The notes: generated by a model from the sequence alone, not told the origin. A DNA stretch of 64,000 nucleotides from Inquilinus sp. Marseille-Q2685 (GCF_916619195.1 NZ_CAKAKL010000007.1:62001-126000); one strand, 5' to 3'; shown: positions 1 through 8,338, numbered from the stretch's first letter. Translations and numbers: made by a program.

Positions 1-74
1 GGCGGTCATGGCGTCCTCCCAATGCCCCGGCCTCGGCGTCGGTTGGCGATTGACAGGCCGGGTCTCGGGCCTAA

Positions 75-95
75 GAATTAACCGACCGATCGTTC
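75..95. promoter_or_regulatory. Candidate TetR operator upstream of paaG
   Basis: Read on the minus strand this 21-bp stretch is GAACGaTCGgTC followed by ggTtAATTC. The same pattern, GAACGcTCGaTC then aaTgAATTC, lies at 8339-8359 upstream of the TetR gene. Two matches of this length next to a regulator and its likely target support a shared operator, though no binding is shown. The site is about 50 bp upstream of the chosen paaG start, in the only sizeable leader of the paaGIK unit. Confidence 0.5.
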
Positions 96-142
96 AATTC
101 AAGAGGCCCGGCGCAACCGGCCCTGCTGGAGGAGGATGCCCC

Positions 143-931
143 GTGGAGCCAACGGTTCTGGTCGACCGCCGTGACGGCTGGAGCGTCCTGACGCTCAACC
201 GCCCGGACCGGCTGAATTCCTTCAATGAGGAGATGCACCGCGCCTTGGCCGAAGCGCTGACCGGGGTCGAGGCCGATGCCGGCTGCCGGGCGGTGCTGCT
301 GACCGGGGCGGGGCGCGGCTTCTGTGCCGGGCAGGATCTGAACGACCGCGCCACCAGCGGCCAGGCGCCCGATCTCGGCGCCACGCTGGAGGGGATGTAC
401 AACCCGCTGATCCGCCGCCTGCGGGCCTTGCCGAAGCCGGTGGTCTGTGCCGTCAACGGCGTCGCCGCCGGGGCTGGGGCCAACATCGCCCTGGCCTGCG
501 ACATCGTGCTGGCCGCGCGCTCCGCCAGGTTCATCCAGTCCTTCGCCAAGATCGGCCTGGTGCCCGATTCCGGCGGCACCTATGTGCTGCCGCGGCTGGT
601 CGGCGCCGCCCGCGCTCGCGGCCTGGCGCTCTTGGCCGAGCCGCTGCCGGCGGAGAAGGCGGAGGAATGGGGCCTGATCTGGAAGGCGGTGGACGACGGG
701 GCGCTGATGATGGAGGCCGAGGCGCTGACCGCCCACCTGGCGTCCCAGCCGACCCAGGGTCTGGCGTTGATCAAGCAGGCGCTCGATGCATCGGCCGACA
801 ACAGCCTCGACGCCCAGCTCGACCTCGAGCGCGACCTGCAGCGCCGGGCCGGGCGCACACCGGATTATGCCGAGGGCGTGCGAGCCTTCATCGAGAAGCG
901 GCCGGCCAGGTTCACGGGGCGGGCGGAATGA
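143..931 (+). CDS. paaG: Enoyl-CoA hydratase/isomerase PaaG, phenylacetate pathway
   Basis: 262 aa, the usual length for PaaG. The protein is a crotonase-fold enzyme that in the phenylacetyl-CoA pathway isomerises the ring 1,2-epoxide to the oxepin-CoA. The family signature is visible in the CoA-binding/oxyanion loops (TGAGRGFCAGQDLNDR and VNGVAAGAGANIALACDI). I chose GTG at 143 because GGAGGAGG at 128-135 is well spaced for it; the nearby ATG at 136 is out of frame, and the in-frame ATG at 8 would add about 45 residues unlike any crotonase. Its stop overlaps the paaI start (ATGA). Assignment to PaaG rather than another enoyl-CoA hydratase rests on the PaaI/PaaK neighbours. Confidence 0.9.
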   Translation: MEPTVLVDRRDGWSVLTLNRPDRLNSFNEEMHRALAEALTGVEADAGCRAVLLTGAGRGFCAGQDLNDRATSGQAPDLGATLEGMYNPLIRRLRALPKPVVCAVNGVAAGAGANIALACDIVLAARSARFIQSFAKIGLVPDSGGTYVLPRLVGAARARGLALLAEPLPAEKAEEWGLIWKAVDDGALMMEAEALTAHLASQPTQGLALIKQALDASADNSLDAQLDLERDLQRRAGRTPDYAEGVRAFIEKRPARFTGRAE

Positions 932-1380
932 AGGCGACGACAGGGGCCGAGGCCGAGGCGGTCGCGAAGGCCGCGGCCGAAACGATGTGGCGCGACGACG
1001 GCGCCAGCCGGGCGCTGGGCATGGAGATCCTGGAGGTCGGACCCGGGCGGGCCAGGCTGGCCATGACCATCCGGCCGGACATGACCAACGGCCACGGCAC
1101 GGCCCATGGCGGCTTCATCTTCACCCTGGCGGATTCGGCCTTCGCCTTCGCCTGCAACTCCGGCGGAGAGCGCACGGTGGCGGCGCATTGCAGCATCACC
1201 TTCCTGCGCCCCGGTGCGCTCGGCGACCGCCTGGTGGCGACGGCACGGGAGGTGTCGCGCTCCGGCCGCTCGGGCCTCTACGACGTCAGCGTCGCGGTCG
1301 GCGAGACGGTGATCGCCGAGTTCCGCGGCCATTCCCGAACCGTCGGCGGCTCGTTCATCGACCGGGCGACAGAAGACTAA
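928..1380 (+). CDS. paaI: Phenylacetyl-CoA-pathway thioesterase PaaI
   Basis: 150 aa hotdog-fold thioesterase. It carries the PaaI-type active-site pattern: N54, then HGG at residues 60-62 at the start of the long helix, and D69. PaaI hydrolyses CoA esters that stall the phenylacetate pathway and so releases trapped CoA. The ATG overlaps the paaG stop by four bases, so translation is probably coupled. The N-terminal 20 residues are Ala/Glu rich and variable in the family. Nothing suggests disruption. Confidence 0.93.
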   Translation: MKATTGAEAEAVAKAAAETMWRDDGASRALGMEILEVGPGRARLAMTIRPDMTNGHGTAHGGFIFTLADSAFAFACNSGGERTVAAHCSITFLRPGALGDRLVATAREVSRSGRSGLYDVSVAVGETVIAEFRGHSRTVGGSFIDRATED

Positions 1381-1402
1381 GAAGCAGCACGGGGAGGAGA
1401 CG

Positions 1403-2704
1403 ATGACGGAGATCCCGGGGCTGGATGCGGCCGAACGGGCCTCGCGCGACGAGATCATGGCGCTGCAGCGCGAACGTCTGTCCTGGACGCTGCGCCACGC
1501 CTACGACAACGTCCCGCATTACCGCCGGGCCTTCGATGCCGCCGGCGTGCACCCGTCCGATTTCCGCGACCTGCTGGATCTGGCGAGGTTCCCCTTCACC
1601 ACCAAGCAGGACCTGCGCGACGCCTATCCCTTCGGCATGTTCGCAGTGCCGCGCGAGCGCATCGCCCGTATCCACGGCTCTTCCGGCACCACCGGCAAGC
1701 CGATCGTGGTCGGCTACACCCGGGCCGATCTCGACATGTGGGCGGAGGTCATGGCGCGCTCGATCCGCGCCGCCGGCGGCCGGTCCGGCATGATGGTGCA
1801 TGTCGCCTATGGCTACGGCCTGTTCACCGGGGGCTTGGGCGCCCATTACGGGGCGGAGCGGCTGGGCTGCACCGTGGTGCCGATGTCGGGCGGCATGACC
1901 GAGCGCCAGGTCCAGCTGATCACCGATTTCCGGCCCGACATCATCATGGTGACGCCCAGCTACGCGCTGGCGATTCTCGACGGCTTCCGGGCCCGGGGGC
2001 TGGACCCGCGCGACAGCTCGCTGCGCTTCGGCATCTTCGGGGCGGAGCCCTGGACCAACGCGATGCGGCAGGAGATCGAGCAGGCCTTCGCCCTCGACGC
2101 CACCGACATCTACGGCCTGTCGGAGGTGATCGGCCCCGGCGTCGCCCAGGAATGCGTCGAGACCAAGGACGGGCTGCATGTCTGGGAGGACCATTTCCTG
2201 CCGGAGGTGATCGACCCCGAGACCGGCACGGTGCTGCCGGACGGCGAGATCGGCGAGCTGGTCTTCACCTCCCTGACCAAGGAAGCCTTCCCGGTCATCC
2301 GCTACCGCACGCGGGACCTGACCCGCCTGCTGCCCGGCTCTGCCCGGCCGGGCATGCGGCGGATGGAGAAGGTGACCGGCCGTTCCGACGACATGATCAT
2401 CCTGCGCGGCGTCAACGTCTTCCCGACCCAGATCGAGGAGGCGCTGCTGGCCTGCGACTGGTGCGGCGGCCACTTTCTCATCGAACTGAGCCGCCCCGGG
2501 CGGCTCGATGAGATGACGGTGCTGACGGAGGCGCGGCCGGAGCATTGGGACGGCGCCGGCCTGACCGTGGCGGCCGAGCGGCTGACGCTGCGGATCAAGG
2601 ACACGGTCGGGGTCTCCGCCCGGGTGGTGATCCAGCCCCCCGGCACGATCGAACGCTCCGCCGGCAAGGCGAAGCGGGTGATCGACAGGCGGCCGAAGGG
2701 GTGA
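1403..2704 (+). CDS. paaK: Phenylacetate-CoA ligase PaaK
   Basis: 433 aa member of the adenylate-forming family. It activates phenylacetate to phenylacetyl-CoA, the first committed step. The phosphate-binding loop SSGTTGKP is at residues 93-100, the YGLSEVIGPG motif sits mid-protein, and the C-terminal hinge region (GRSDDMIILRGVNVFPTQIE) is intact. ATG 1403 follows GGGGAGGAG with good spacing. It is the last gene of the paaGIK unit, which converges on paaE; a palindromic repeat fills the gap. Confidence 0.95.
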   Translation: MTEIPGLDAAERASRDEIMALQRERLSWTLRHAYDNVPHYRRAFDAAGVHPSDFRDLLDLARFPFTTKQDLRDAYPFGMFAVPRERIARIHGSSGTTGKPIVVGYTRADLDMWAEVMARSIRAAGGRSGMMVHVAYGYGLFTGGLGAHYGAERLGCTVVPMSGGMTERQVQLITDFRPDIIMVTPSYALAILDGFRARGLDPRDSSLRFGIFGAEPWTNAMRQEIEQAFALDATDIYGLSEVIGPGVAQECVETKDGLHVWEDHFLPEVIDPETGTVLPDGEIGELVFTSLTKEAFPVIRYRTRDLTRLLPGSARPGMRRMEKVTGRSDDMIILRGVNVFPTQIEEALLACDWCGGHFLIELSRPGRLDEMTVLTEARPEHWDGAGLTVAAERLTLRIKDTVGVSARVVIQPPGTIERSAGKAKRVIDRRPKG

Positions 2705-2728
2705 GCTGGCGGACAATGCCCCCTTTTC

Positions 2729-2819
2729 TGTCATGCCCGGGCTTGACCCGGGCATCCAGGAAATGCCGAGGCCGTTCTGGATGGCCCCTGGATTGCCGGG
2801 TCAAGTCCGGCAATGACAA
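2729..2819. repeat. Palindromic repeat, family A (tgtcat...atgaca)
   Basis: A 91-bp element bounded by TGTCATGCCCGGGCTTGACC and GGTCAAGTCCGGCAATGACA. Each end can form its own hairpin and the two ends are inverted relative to each other. It lies between the convergent paaK and paaE stops and could act as a bidirectional terminator. Full or near-full relatives are at 13031, 17814, 27927 and 28077. Confidence 0.85.
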
Positions 2820-2837
2820 CGAAGAAGGCGGGCCACC

Positions 2838-3917
2838 TCACACCTGGTCGTAGTCCACCACCACCCGGTCGGTCCTCGGATGCGACTGGCAGGTCAGGAT
2901 GAAGCCGGCCTCGAGCTCCCAGGGCTCCAGCGAGTAGTTCAGGTCCATCGCCGCCTCGCCTTCGACCAGCCTGGCCCGGCAGGTCGAGCACATGCCGCCC
3001 TTGCAGGCATAGGGCAGGTCCATGCCGGCGCGCAGGGCCGCGTCCAGAATGCTCTCGCCGTCCGCCACCGGCACCTCGCGGCGCTTGCCGTCGACGGTCA
3101 GCACGGCGGTGCGGCTCGGCGCGTCGGGGGCAGGGGCTACGGGTTTCGGCCGCGGCCGGCCGCCGAGGGCGGAGACGAACAGCTCGACATGCACCTTTTC
3201 GGGTGCCACGCCCAGCTCGGTCAGCACCGCCTGGATCTCGCGGCTCATGCCTTCCGGCCCGCAGAGATAGACCTCGTCGACCGCCTCGGCCGGCACCACC
3301 AGACGCAGCAGGCGCCGCGCCTTGTCGCCGTCCAGCCGGCCGGAGAGGACCGGCAGGGCCTGCTCCTCCTGCGACAGCACGTGGAACACCGAGAGCCGGC
3401 CGAGGAAGCGGTCCTTCAGCTCCTCCAGCGCCTCGCGGAACAGGATCTCGCCGGTGGAGCGGTTGCCGTAGAACAGGAAGAAGCGGCTCTCCGGCTCGCG
3501 CGCCAGCACGCCGCGCAGGATCGACAGCACCGGGGTGATGCCCGACCCGGCGGCGAAGCCGACATGAATCCGTGGCTGCTCGGAAATGCCGGATGCGCCG
3601 AAGCGGCCGGTCGGGGTCATCACCTCGATCGCGTCGCCGGGCGTCAGCATGCGGTTGACCCAGTCGGAGAACACGCCGCCTTCGACCCGCTTCACCGCGA
3701 TCCGCAACTCGCCGTCATCGGGGCCGGAGCAGATCGAGTAGGAGCGGCGCAGATCCTCGCCGTCGACGGTGGCGCGCAGGGTCAGGTACTGGCCGGGCGT
3801 GAACCGGTAGTCGTCGGCGAGCGTGCCCGGCACGTCGAAGGCGATCGAGACCGCGTCGGCGGTCTCGCGCCGCACGTCCTGGACCGTCAGGCGATGGAAG
3901 CGCGGCGTGGCGGACAT
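2838..3917 (-). CDS. paaE: Phenylacetyl-CoA epoxidase reductase PaaE
   Basis: 359 aa iron-sulfur flavoprotein that passes electrons from NADPH to the PaaA diiron centre. The N-terminal ferredoxin-reductase module has the FAD motif RRSYSIC (about 58-63), followed by an NAD(P) domain with GSGITP and CGPEGM. The C-terminal plant-type [2Fe-2S] domain supplies C305, C310, C313 and C343. Start MSATPRFHRL at 3917 overlaps the paaD stop (ATGA); the longer open frame upstream is a shadow of paaD. It is the last gene of the paaABCDE run. Confidence 0.96.
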   Translation of the reverse strand: MSATPRFHRLTVQDVRRETADAVSIAFDVPGTLADDYRFTPGQYLTLRATVDGEDLRRSYSICSGPDDGELRIAVKRVEGGVFSDWVNRMLTPGDAIEVMTPTGRFGASGISEQPRIHVGFAAGSGITPVLSILRGVLAREPESRFFLFYGNRSTGEILFREALEELKDRFLGRLSVFHVLSQEEQALPVLSGRLDGDKARRLLRLVVPAEAVDEVYLCGPEGMSREIQAVLTELGVAPEKVHVELFVSALGGRPRPKPVAPAPDAPSRTAVLTVDGKRREVPVADGESILDAALRAGMDLPYACKGGMCSTCRARLVEGEAAMDLNYSLEPWELEAGFILTCQSHPRTDRVVVDYDQV

Positions 3918-4582
3918 CAGTGGCACTTGAAATAGTCGAACGGCTCGCGGCAGTCGGTGCAGCGCCACAGCGCCTTGCAGGAGGTCGAGCCGAACTCCGA
4001 CAGCCGCTCGGTCCGGGCCGAGCCGCAATGCGGGCAGGGCACGGATTCGGCTCCGAACAGGGCGCGCCGACCGGCGCCGTCCTGCGGCGGGGCCACGCCG
4101 TATTCGGCCAGCTTGCGGCGGCCTTCCGGCGTCAGCCAGGCGGTGGTCCAGGCCGGCGACAGCACGGTGCGCACCCGGGCGCCGCCGATGCCCGCTCGCT
4201 CCAGCGCCAGCCCGATCTCCAGCGCGATGACGCTCATCGCCGGGCAGCCGGAATAGGTCGGGGTGATCGCCACCTCGACCTGACCATTCCGCACCGTCAC
4301 GTCGCGCAACACGCCGAGATCGGCGATGGTCAGCACCGGCAGCTCCGGGTCGACCACCGCGGCCGCGGCTTCCCGGGCGCGCCGGCGAAGAGTGTCCGAG
4401 TCCAGTTCTTTGCGTTGCCTCTCCCGCGTGGCGGGAGAGGTCGGGCTCGCGGAGCGAGACCGGGTGAGGGCTGGCACCGGCCTCGACAAACTCCCCTCAC
4501 CCGGAGTCGCTGGCGCGGCTCCGACCTCTCCCGCAAGCGGGAGAGGCAACGCATAAGCCTGGTCCGTCTGCCTGCTCACCAC
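3917..4582 (-). CDS. paaD: Phenylacetyl-CoA epoxidase assembly protein PaaD, with repeat-encoded N-terminus
   Basis: PaaD is a MIP18/DUF59-type iron-sulfur maturation factor for the epoxidase. The conserved core begins near RRRAREAAAAVVDPELP and ends in a zinc-ribbon-like tail with CPHCGS and RCTDCREPFDYFKCH. No ATG, GTG or TTG stands directly before the core. The only in-frame conventional starts are GTGs at 4582 and 4579, overlapping the paaC stop. This predicts 221 aa with about 60 extra N-terminal residues encoded by the inverted-repeat element at 4412-4552. A CTG at 4405 would give a protein close to normal length. The start is therefore uncertain. Confidence 0.85.
   Translation of the reverse strand: MVSRQTDQAYALPLPLAGEVGAAPATPGEGSLSRPVPALTRSRSASPTSPATRERQRKELDSDTLRRRAREAAAAVVDPELPVLTIADLGVLRDVTVRNGQVEVAITPTYSGCPAMSVIALEIGLALERAGIGGARVRTVLSPAWTTAWLTPEGRRKLAEYGVAPPQDGAGRRALFGAESVPCPHCGSARTERLSEFGSTSCKALWRCTDCREPFDYFKCH
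4412..4552. repeat. 141-bp element with 16-bp perfect terminal inverted repeats, inside paaD
   Basis: The ends are GCGTTGCCTCTCCCGC (4412-4427) and its exact reverse complement (4537-4552). Each end also contains a small hairpin (ctcccgc-gtg-gcgggag; ctcccgc-aa-gcgggag). The interior holds cgggtgagggctgg and ctcacccgg, as in related copies at 10139 and 14559. It has no coding capacity of its own and resembles a MITE-like or repetitive palindromic element. It is open in the paaD frame. Confidence 0.85.
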
Positions 4583-5340
4583 GTCGCCCCCGGATAGGTC
4601 CGCTGCAGATATTGCAGCTCGCTCAGCAGATGGCCGAGATGTTCGCTGTGCCGGCCGTCGCGGCCGCCGCGCTGGGACCAACCGGCGGGCGGGGCGGCCA
4701 GGGTCGCCTCGGCCAGCACCGTGGCCACCGTGCGCGACCAGGCCTCGCGCAGGCTCTCGGGATCGACCGCGACGCCCTGGGCGATCAGCCCACGCTCGGC
4801 CTCGTCCGGCAGGAAGATCTCGCCGGTGTAGGGCCACAGCTCCTCCACCGCCGCCTGCGTCCGGGCGTGGCTCTCCTCGGTGCCGTCGCCGAGGCGGATC
4901 ACCCATTCGGCGGCATGGCGCAGGTGATAGGCGCTCTCCTTCTCCGACTTCGCAGCGATCGCCGCCAGGGTCGGGTCGGTCGAGGCGATCATCGCCCGCC
5001 AATAGGGATCGGCGAAGGCGGAATAGAACAGCTGGCGGACGATGGTGCGGGCGAAGTCGCCATTCGGCTGCTCGACCAGCAGCAGGTTGCGGTACTGCCG
5101 CACGTCGCGCAGATAGGCGTAGCGGTCCTCGTCGTTGCCCGCCGCCTCGACCTCGGCGGCGTAGCCGTAGAGGGCGCGGGCCTGGCCGATCAGGTCCAGC
5201 CCGATATTGGCCAGGGCCATGTCCTCTTCCATCATCGGTGCGTGGCCGCACCATTCCGACAGGCGATGGCCCAGGATCAGGGCGTCGTCGGCCCGCGCCA
5301 GGGCGTAGCGGACCAGCGGCGTCTCGGCGACGGTGATCAT
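4576..5340 (-). CDS. paaC: Phenylacetyl-CoA epoxidase structural subunit PaaC
   Basis: 254 aa from ATG 5340 (a GTG one codon upstream is also possible). Ferritin-like, all-helical subunit that pairs with PaaA in the epoxidase but is not itself the catalytic diiron site. Family landmarks include LGHRLSEWCGHAP near the N-terminus, QYRNLLLVEQPNGDF, and SEKESAYHLRHAAEW. The start overlaps the paaB stop (TGATG), and the stop overlaps the likely paaD start. Confidence 0.95.
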   Translation of the reverse strand: MITVAETPLVRYALARADDALILGHRLSEWCGHAPMMEEDMALANIGLDLIGQARALYGYAAEVEAAGNDEDRYAYLRDVRQYRNLLLVEQPNGDFARTIVRQLFYSAFADPYWRAMIASTDPTLAAIAAKSEKESAYHLRHAAEWVIRLGDGTEESHARTQAAVEELWPYTGEIFLPDEAERGLIAQGVAVDPESLREAWSRTVATVLAEATLAAPPAGWSQRGGRDGRHSEHLGHLLSELQYLQRTYPGATW

Positions 5341-5627
5341 CACATGTGCCCGATCTCGTCGGGCACGTCATAGAAGGTCGGGTGGCGGTAGATCTTGCTG
5401 GCCGCCGGCTCGAACATCATGCCCTTGTCGGCGGGGTCTGACGCGGTGATGGCGTTGGACGGCACCACCCAGATCGACAGCCCCTCGCCGCGGCGGGTGT
5501 AGAGGTCACGCGCCGCCTGCAGCGCCATGGTCGGGTCCGCCGCGTGCAGCGACCCGACATGCTTGTGCGCCAGCCCGTTGCGGCTGCGGATGAAGACTTC
5601 CCAGAGGGGGAAATTCTGCGTCGTCAT
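5340..5627 (-). CDS. paaB: Phenylacetyl-CoA epoxidase subunit PaaB
   Basis: 95 aa, the normal size for PaaB, a small subunit needed for a stable, active epoxidase complex. Family sequence NFPLWEVFIRSRNGLAHKHV is at the N-terminus. ATG 5627 is preceded by GGGAGGAGA, and the longer in-frame extension upstream is not conserved. It lies 13 bp after the paaA stop, and its own stop overlaps paaC. Confidence 0.96.
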   Translation of the reverse strand: MTTQNFPLWEVFIRSRNGLAHKHVGSLHAADPTMALQAARDLYTRRGEGLSIWVVPSNAITASDPADKGMMFEPAASKIYRHPTFYDVPDEIGHM

Positions 5628-5640
5628 GGCGTCTCCTCCC

Positions 5641-6639
5641 TCAGGCCGCCGCCCGGGCGCGGCGCTTTTCGGCATGGGCCAGCGCCGCCTCTCGCACCCA
5701 GGCGCCGTCGTCATGCGCCTTGCGGCGCGCGGCCATCCGGTCGCGGTTGCACGGGCCGTTGCCGGCCAGCACCCGCTTGAACTCCTCCCAGTCGATCGGC
5801 CCGTGCCGCCAATGCCCGGTCTCCTCGTCGAAGCGCAGCTCCGGGTCGGGCGGGAACAGGCCGATGAACCGGGCCTGCGGCACGGTGGCGTCGATGAACT
5901 TCTGGCGCAGCTCGTCGTTGGAGAAGCGCTTGATCTTCCACTTCATCGAGGTGTCGCTGTGCTGGCTGGCCGAATCCGGCGGGCCGAACATCATCAGGCA
6001 GGGCCACCACCAGCGGTCCAGCGCGTCCTGCGCCATCGCCTTCTGCTCCGGCGTGCCACGGGCCAGGGTGACCATGATCTCGTAGCCCTGGCGCTGGTGA
6101 AAGCTCTCCTCCTTGCACACCCGGATCATGGCGCGGGCGTAAGGCCCGTAGGAGCAGCGGCACAGCGGGATCTGGTTCATGATCGCGGCGCCGTCGACCA
6201 GCCAGCCGATGGCGCCGATATCGGCCCAGGTCAGGGTCGGATAGTTGAAGATCGAGGAGTACTTGGCGCGGCCGGTCAGCAGCTGGTCCACCAGCTCCTC
6301 CCGCGCCGTGCCCAGCGTCTCGGCGGCGGCGTAAAGGTACAGGCCGTGGCCGCACTCGTCCTGCACCTTGGCCAGCAGGGCCGCCTTGCGCCGCAGCGTC
6401 GGCGCCCGGGTGATCCAGTTGCCCTCCGGCAGCATGCCGACGATCTCGGAATGGGCGTGCTGGGAGATCTGGCGGGTCAGGGTCTTGCGGTAGGCCTCGG
6501 GCATCCAGTCGTTCGGCTCGATCCGCTCCTCGGCATCGATCCGCTCCTGGAACCGGGCGGCGAGGGCGGCGTCCTCGACCGGCCCCTTGGCGCTTGGGCG
6601 GGCAGCCTGATCGGCGGCGTTGAGGGCCTGCGTGTACAT
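5641..6639 (-). CDS. paaA: Phenylacetyl-CoA epoxidase catalytic subunit PaaA
   Basis: 332 aa. Diiron monooxygenase subunit that inserts oxygen into the ring of phenylacetyl-CoA to give the 1,2-epoxide. Two ExxH iron-binding motifs are visible (DECGHG and EESFHQ), with further family blocks such as [23 protein letters not shown] 6639 follows GGAGGACGCCC. It is the first gene of the paaABCDE operon, and a strong promoter candidate lies about 25 bp upstream. Confidence 0.97.
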   Translation of the reverse strand: MYTQALNAADQAARPSAKGPVEDAALAARFQERIDAEERIEPNDWMPEAYRKTLTRQISQHAHSEIVGMLPEGNWITRAPTLRRKAALLAKVQDECGHGLYLYAAAETLGTAREELVDQLLTGRAKYSSIFNYPTLTWADIGAIGWLVDGAAIMNQIPLCRCSYGPYARAMIRVCKEESFHQRQGYEIMVTLARGTPEQKAMAQDALDRWWWPCLMMFGPPDSASQHSDTSMKWKIKRFSNDELRQKFIDATVPQARFIGLFPPDPELRFDEETGHWRHGPIDWEEFKRVLAGNGPCNRDRMAARRKAHDDGAWVREAALAHAEKRRARAAA

Positions 6640-6664
6640 GGGCGTCCTCCCTGACCTTGATCCG

Positions 6665-6711
6665 ATCATATGTCACAGAAATATAGGTAGTCAACAATTT
6701 TGGTAACATAT
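6665..6711 (-). promoter_or_regulatory. paaA promoter overlapped by a candidate PaaX operator
   Basis: On the minus strand, TTGACT (6694-6689) is separated by 18 bp from TATGAT (6670-6665), a near-consensus sigma-70-type promoter. Inverted arms ATATGTcAC (6668-6676) and GTaACATAT (6703-6711) flank the -35 and cover the -10. That is the expected arrangement for a repressor such as PaaX, whose gene lies immediately upstream. The promoter is clear; which regulator binds is inferred. Confidence 0.7.
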
Positions 6712-6750
6712 CGTAGGTTGGGTTCGCCGTGGCGAACCCAACCTACGATA
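6709..6750. repeat. 42-bp perfect palindrome (GTAGGTTGGGTTCGCC family)
   Basis: Arms of 20 bp (6709-6728 and 6731-6750) are perfect reverse complements around a 2-bp centre. The element begins directly after the paaX stop and touches the upstream arm of the putative PaaX operator. It can form a long hairpin and may end paaX transcription or insulate the paaA promoter. Degenerate relatives occur at 34139-34236 and 57501-57578. Confidence 0.9.
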
Positions 6751-7617
6751 CTATCGGAACCGGGCGTGCAGCTCCGGGCCGGGCGGGGGCAGGGGGCCGG
6801 CTTCGGCCTGGCCGTTCGCATCGAGCCAGCGCTCGGAGGCCGGCAGCAGCCGGTGGTAGAGGTCGGCGCAGAGGGCGCGGGCGGCGGTGCCGGGCCAGTC
6901 CGGCGGCAGCAGGTCGGCGGGCAGCACCGGGTCGCGCAGCACGATGCGGCGCCAGGCATGGATCAGCAGGATGCGGGCGATGAAGCTGTCCTGGTCGGAC
7001 AGCGTGCCGCCCGCCGCCAGCGCTGTCCGCAGCGGCTCGAACTCCGCCAGGAAGCGGCGATAGGCGGCGGCCGTCTGGTCCAGCGGCCAGCTCTGGGCCG
7101 CCAGCCGGCGCCGGGTTCCGGCGTCGGCCGAGGCGTCCAGGCGCAGCGCGTCTCCCGCTTCCGGCGGAACCGCCGTGCCGGCCGGCGCCACCCAGACGCC
7201 CGGCGCGGCGCTGCCGAAGCCGGCCGCCTGCAGCGCCGTCCGCGTGGCCTCCCGGTCGCCTCCGTTGCCGGCCAGCACCAGCACGAAGCCGCTGCCGGGC
7301 GGCGGCGGATGGGCATTGTAGATGTGCTCGGTGGCGGTGCGGAACGTCTCACGCCCGCGCTCGGCCAGACGATAGAAGCTGTTGCGGCCGACCCGGCTGC
7401 GCTCCAGCCAGCCATCGGCGGCCAGCCGCGACATCGCCGTGCGCACCACGCCGTCGCCGATGTCGATCGCGTGCAGGAAGGCGGACAGGGTGCCCAACCA
7501 CAGCGACCCGCCGCGCGGCGCGATGGCGTCGCCATAGACGGTGATGATGATCGACCAGGTGCGCGACGGCTCGGCCTTCAGGCCCTCCAGGATCCGGCGC
7601 AGGGCGGTGCGGGGCAT
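6751..7617 (-). CDS. paaX: Phenylacetate operon repressor PaaX
   Basis: 288 aa. PaaX is a GntR-like winged-helix repressor released by phenylacetyl-CoA. Visible are an N-terminal winged helix (MSRLAADGWLERSRVGRNSFYRL, given here only as an anchor around residues 62-84) and the PaaX-type C-terminal part ending AWRRIVLRDPVLPADLLP. It starts 6 bp after the TetR stop and lies directly upstream of paaA on the same strand, as in many pa catabolic clusters. Local control of paaABCDE is therefore likely. Confidence 0.92.
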   Translation of the reverse strand: MPRTALRRILEGLKAEPSRTWSIIITVYGDAIAPRGGSLWLGTLSAFLHAIDIGDGVVRTAMSRLAADGWLERSRVGRNSFYRLAERGRETFRTATEHIYNAHPPPPGSGFVLVLAGNGGDREATRTALQAAGFGSAAPGVWVAPAGTAVPPEAGDALRLDASADAGTRRRLAAQSWPLDQTAAAYRRFLAEFEPLRTALAAGGTLSDQDSFIARILLIHAWRRIVLRDPVLPADLLPPDWPGTAARALCADLYHRLLPASERWLDANGQAEAGPLPPPGPELHARFR

Positions 7618-7622
7618 GAGGC

Positions 7623-8267
7623 TCAGGCGGTCTCCATCCGCCGGCGGAGCGCGGCCTTGCCCTCCACCGCCGCCACGGCGTCCGCGGCGCCGGACAGCAC
7701 CAGCTCGGTCGCGAGCCGGGCATAGTCGGCGCGGCTCAGCCCCTTGCCTTCACGGAACCAGAGATAGTGCCAGTTCAGCATGCCGAACAGCGACATGGTC
7801 AGCGGCATCAGCAGCGTGCGGTCGGATCCGACCTGCGGCACCGCCGCGGCCAGCGCCTCGGCGAAGATCCGTACCAGGGTCCGCTCCATCTCCTTCAGCT
7901 GCTCCTGCTGCTCCGGCGGCAGCAGCTTCAGGCTGGTGATCTGCACCTGGTGCTCGGCATCGGCGTCGCGATAGGCGTCGAGCAGCGCGGCGACGATCGC
8001 GTGCAGCCGTTCGCGCGCGCTGGCGGGGGCGGCGGCCGCCTCCTCGACCACCGCGACCAGGGTCGACAGATGGTCGGCCAGGATGTCGAACAGCACCGCG
8101 TCCTTGTCGCGGTAATAGTGGTACAGCAGCGCCTTCGAGATGCCGCAGGCCTCGGCGATCTTGGTGATCGAGGCGCCGGTGAAGCCGTGCCGGGCGAACA
8201 GCTCCGCCGTCCGATGCAGGATCGCCCGCCGTTTCTCGTCGTAATCATGGGCGCGGGTGCGGGCCAT
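7623..8267 (-). CDS. TetR-family regulator, probably of the phenylacetate genes
   Basis: 214 aa. The N-terminal TetR helix-turn-helix is clear (FTGASITKIAEACGISKALL within residues 25-50, then YHYYRDKDAVL). The ligand domain is not diagnostic. A motif 72 bp upstream of the start is repeated before paaG. TetR regulators called PaaR control phenylacetate genes in other proteobacteria, so that role is likely here. It lies between yihY and paaX on the same strand. Having both PaaX and a PaaR-like protein in one cluster suggests dual control. Confidence 0.85.
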   Translation of the reverse strand: MARTRAHDYDEKRRAILHRTAELFARHGFTGASITKIAEACGISKALLYHYYRDKDAVLFDILADHLSTLVAVVEEAAAAPASARERLHAIVAALLDAYRDADAEHQVQITSLKLLPPEQQEQLKEMERTLVRIFAEALAAAVPQVGSDRTLLMPLTMSLFGMLNWHYLWFREGKGLSRADYARLATELVLSGAADAVAAVEGKAALRRRMETA

Positions 8268-8338
8268 GACCTCCGGTCCGTCTCAGATGTCGGTGGAATC
8301 AGACTCGGCGTGTCGCGGCCGCAGATCAAGAATTCTCT

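Noticed and set aside
8-142. N-terminal extension of PaaG from ATG 8, and ATG 136
   Set aside because: The extension is unlike crotonases and lacks a good ribosome-binding site; ATG 136 is out of frame. GTG 143 has GGAGGAGG at proper spacing.
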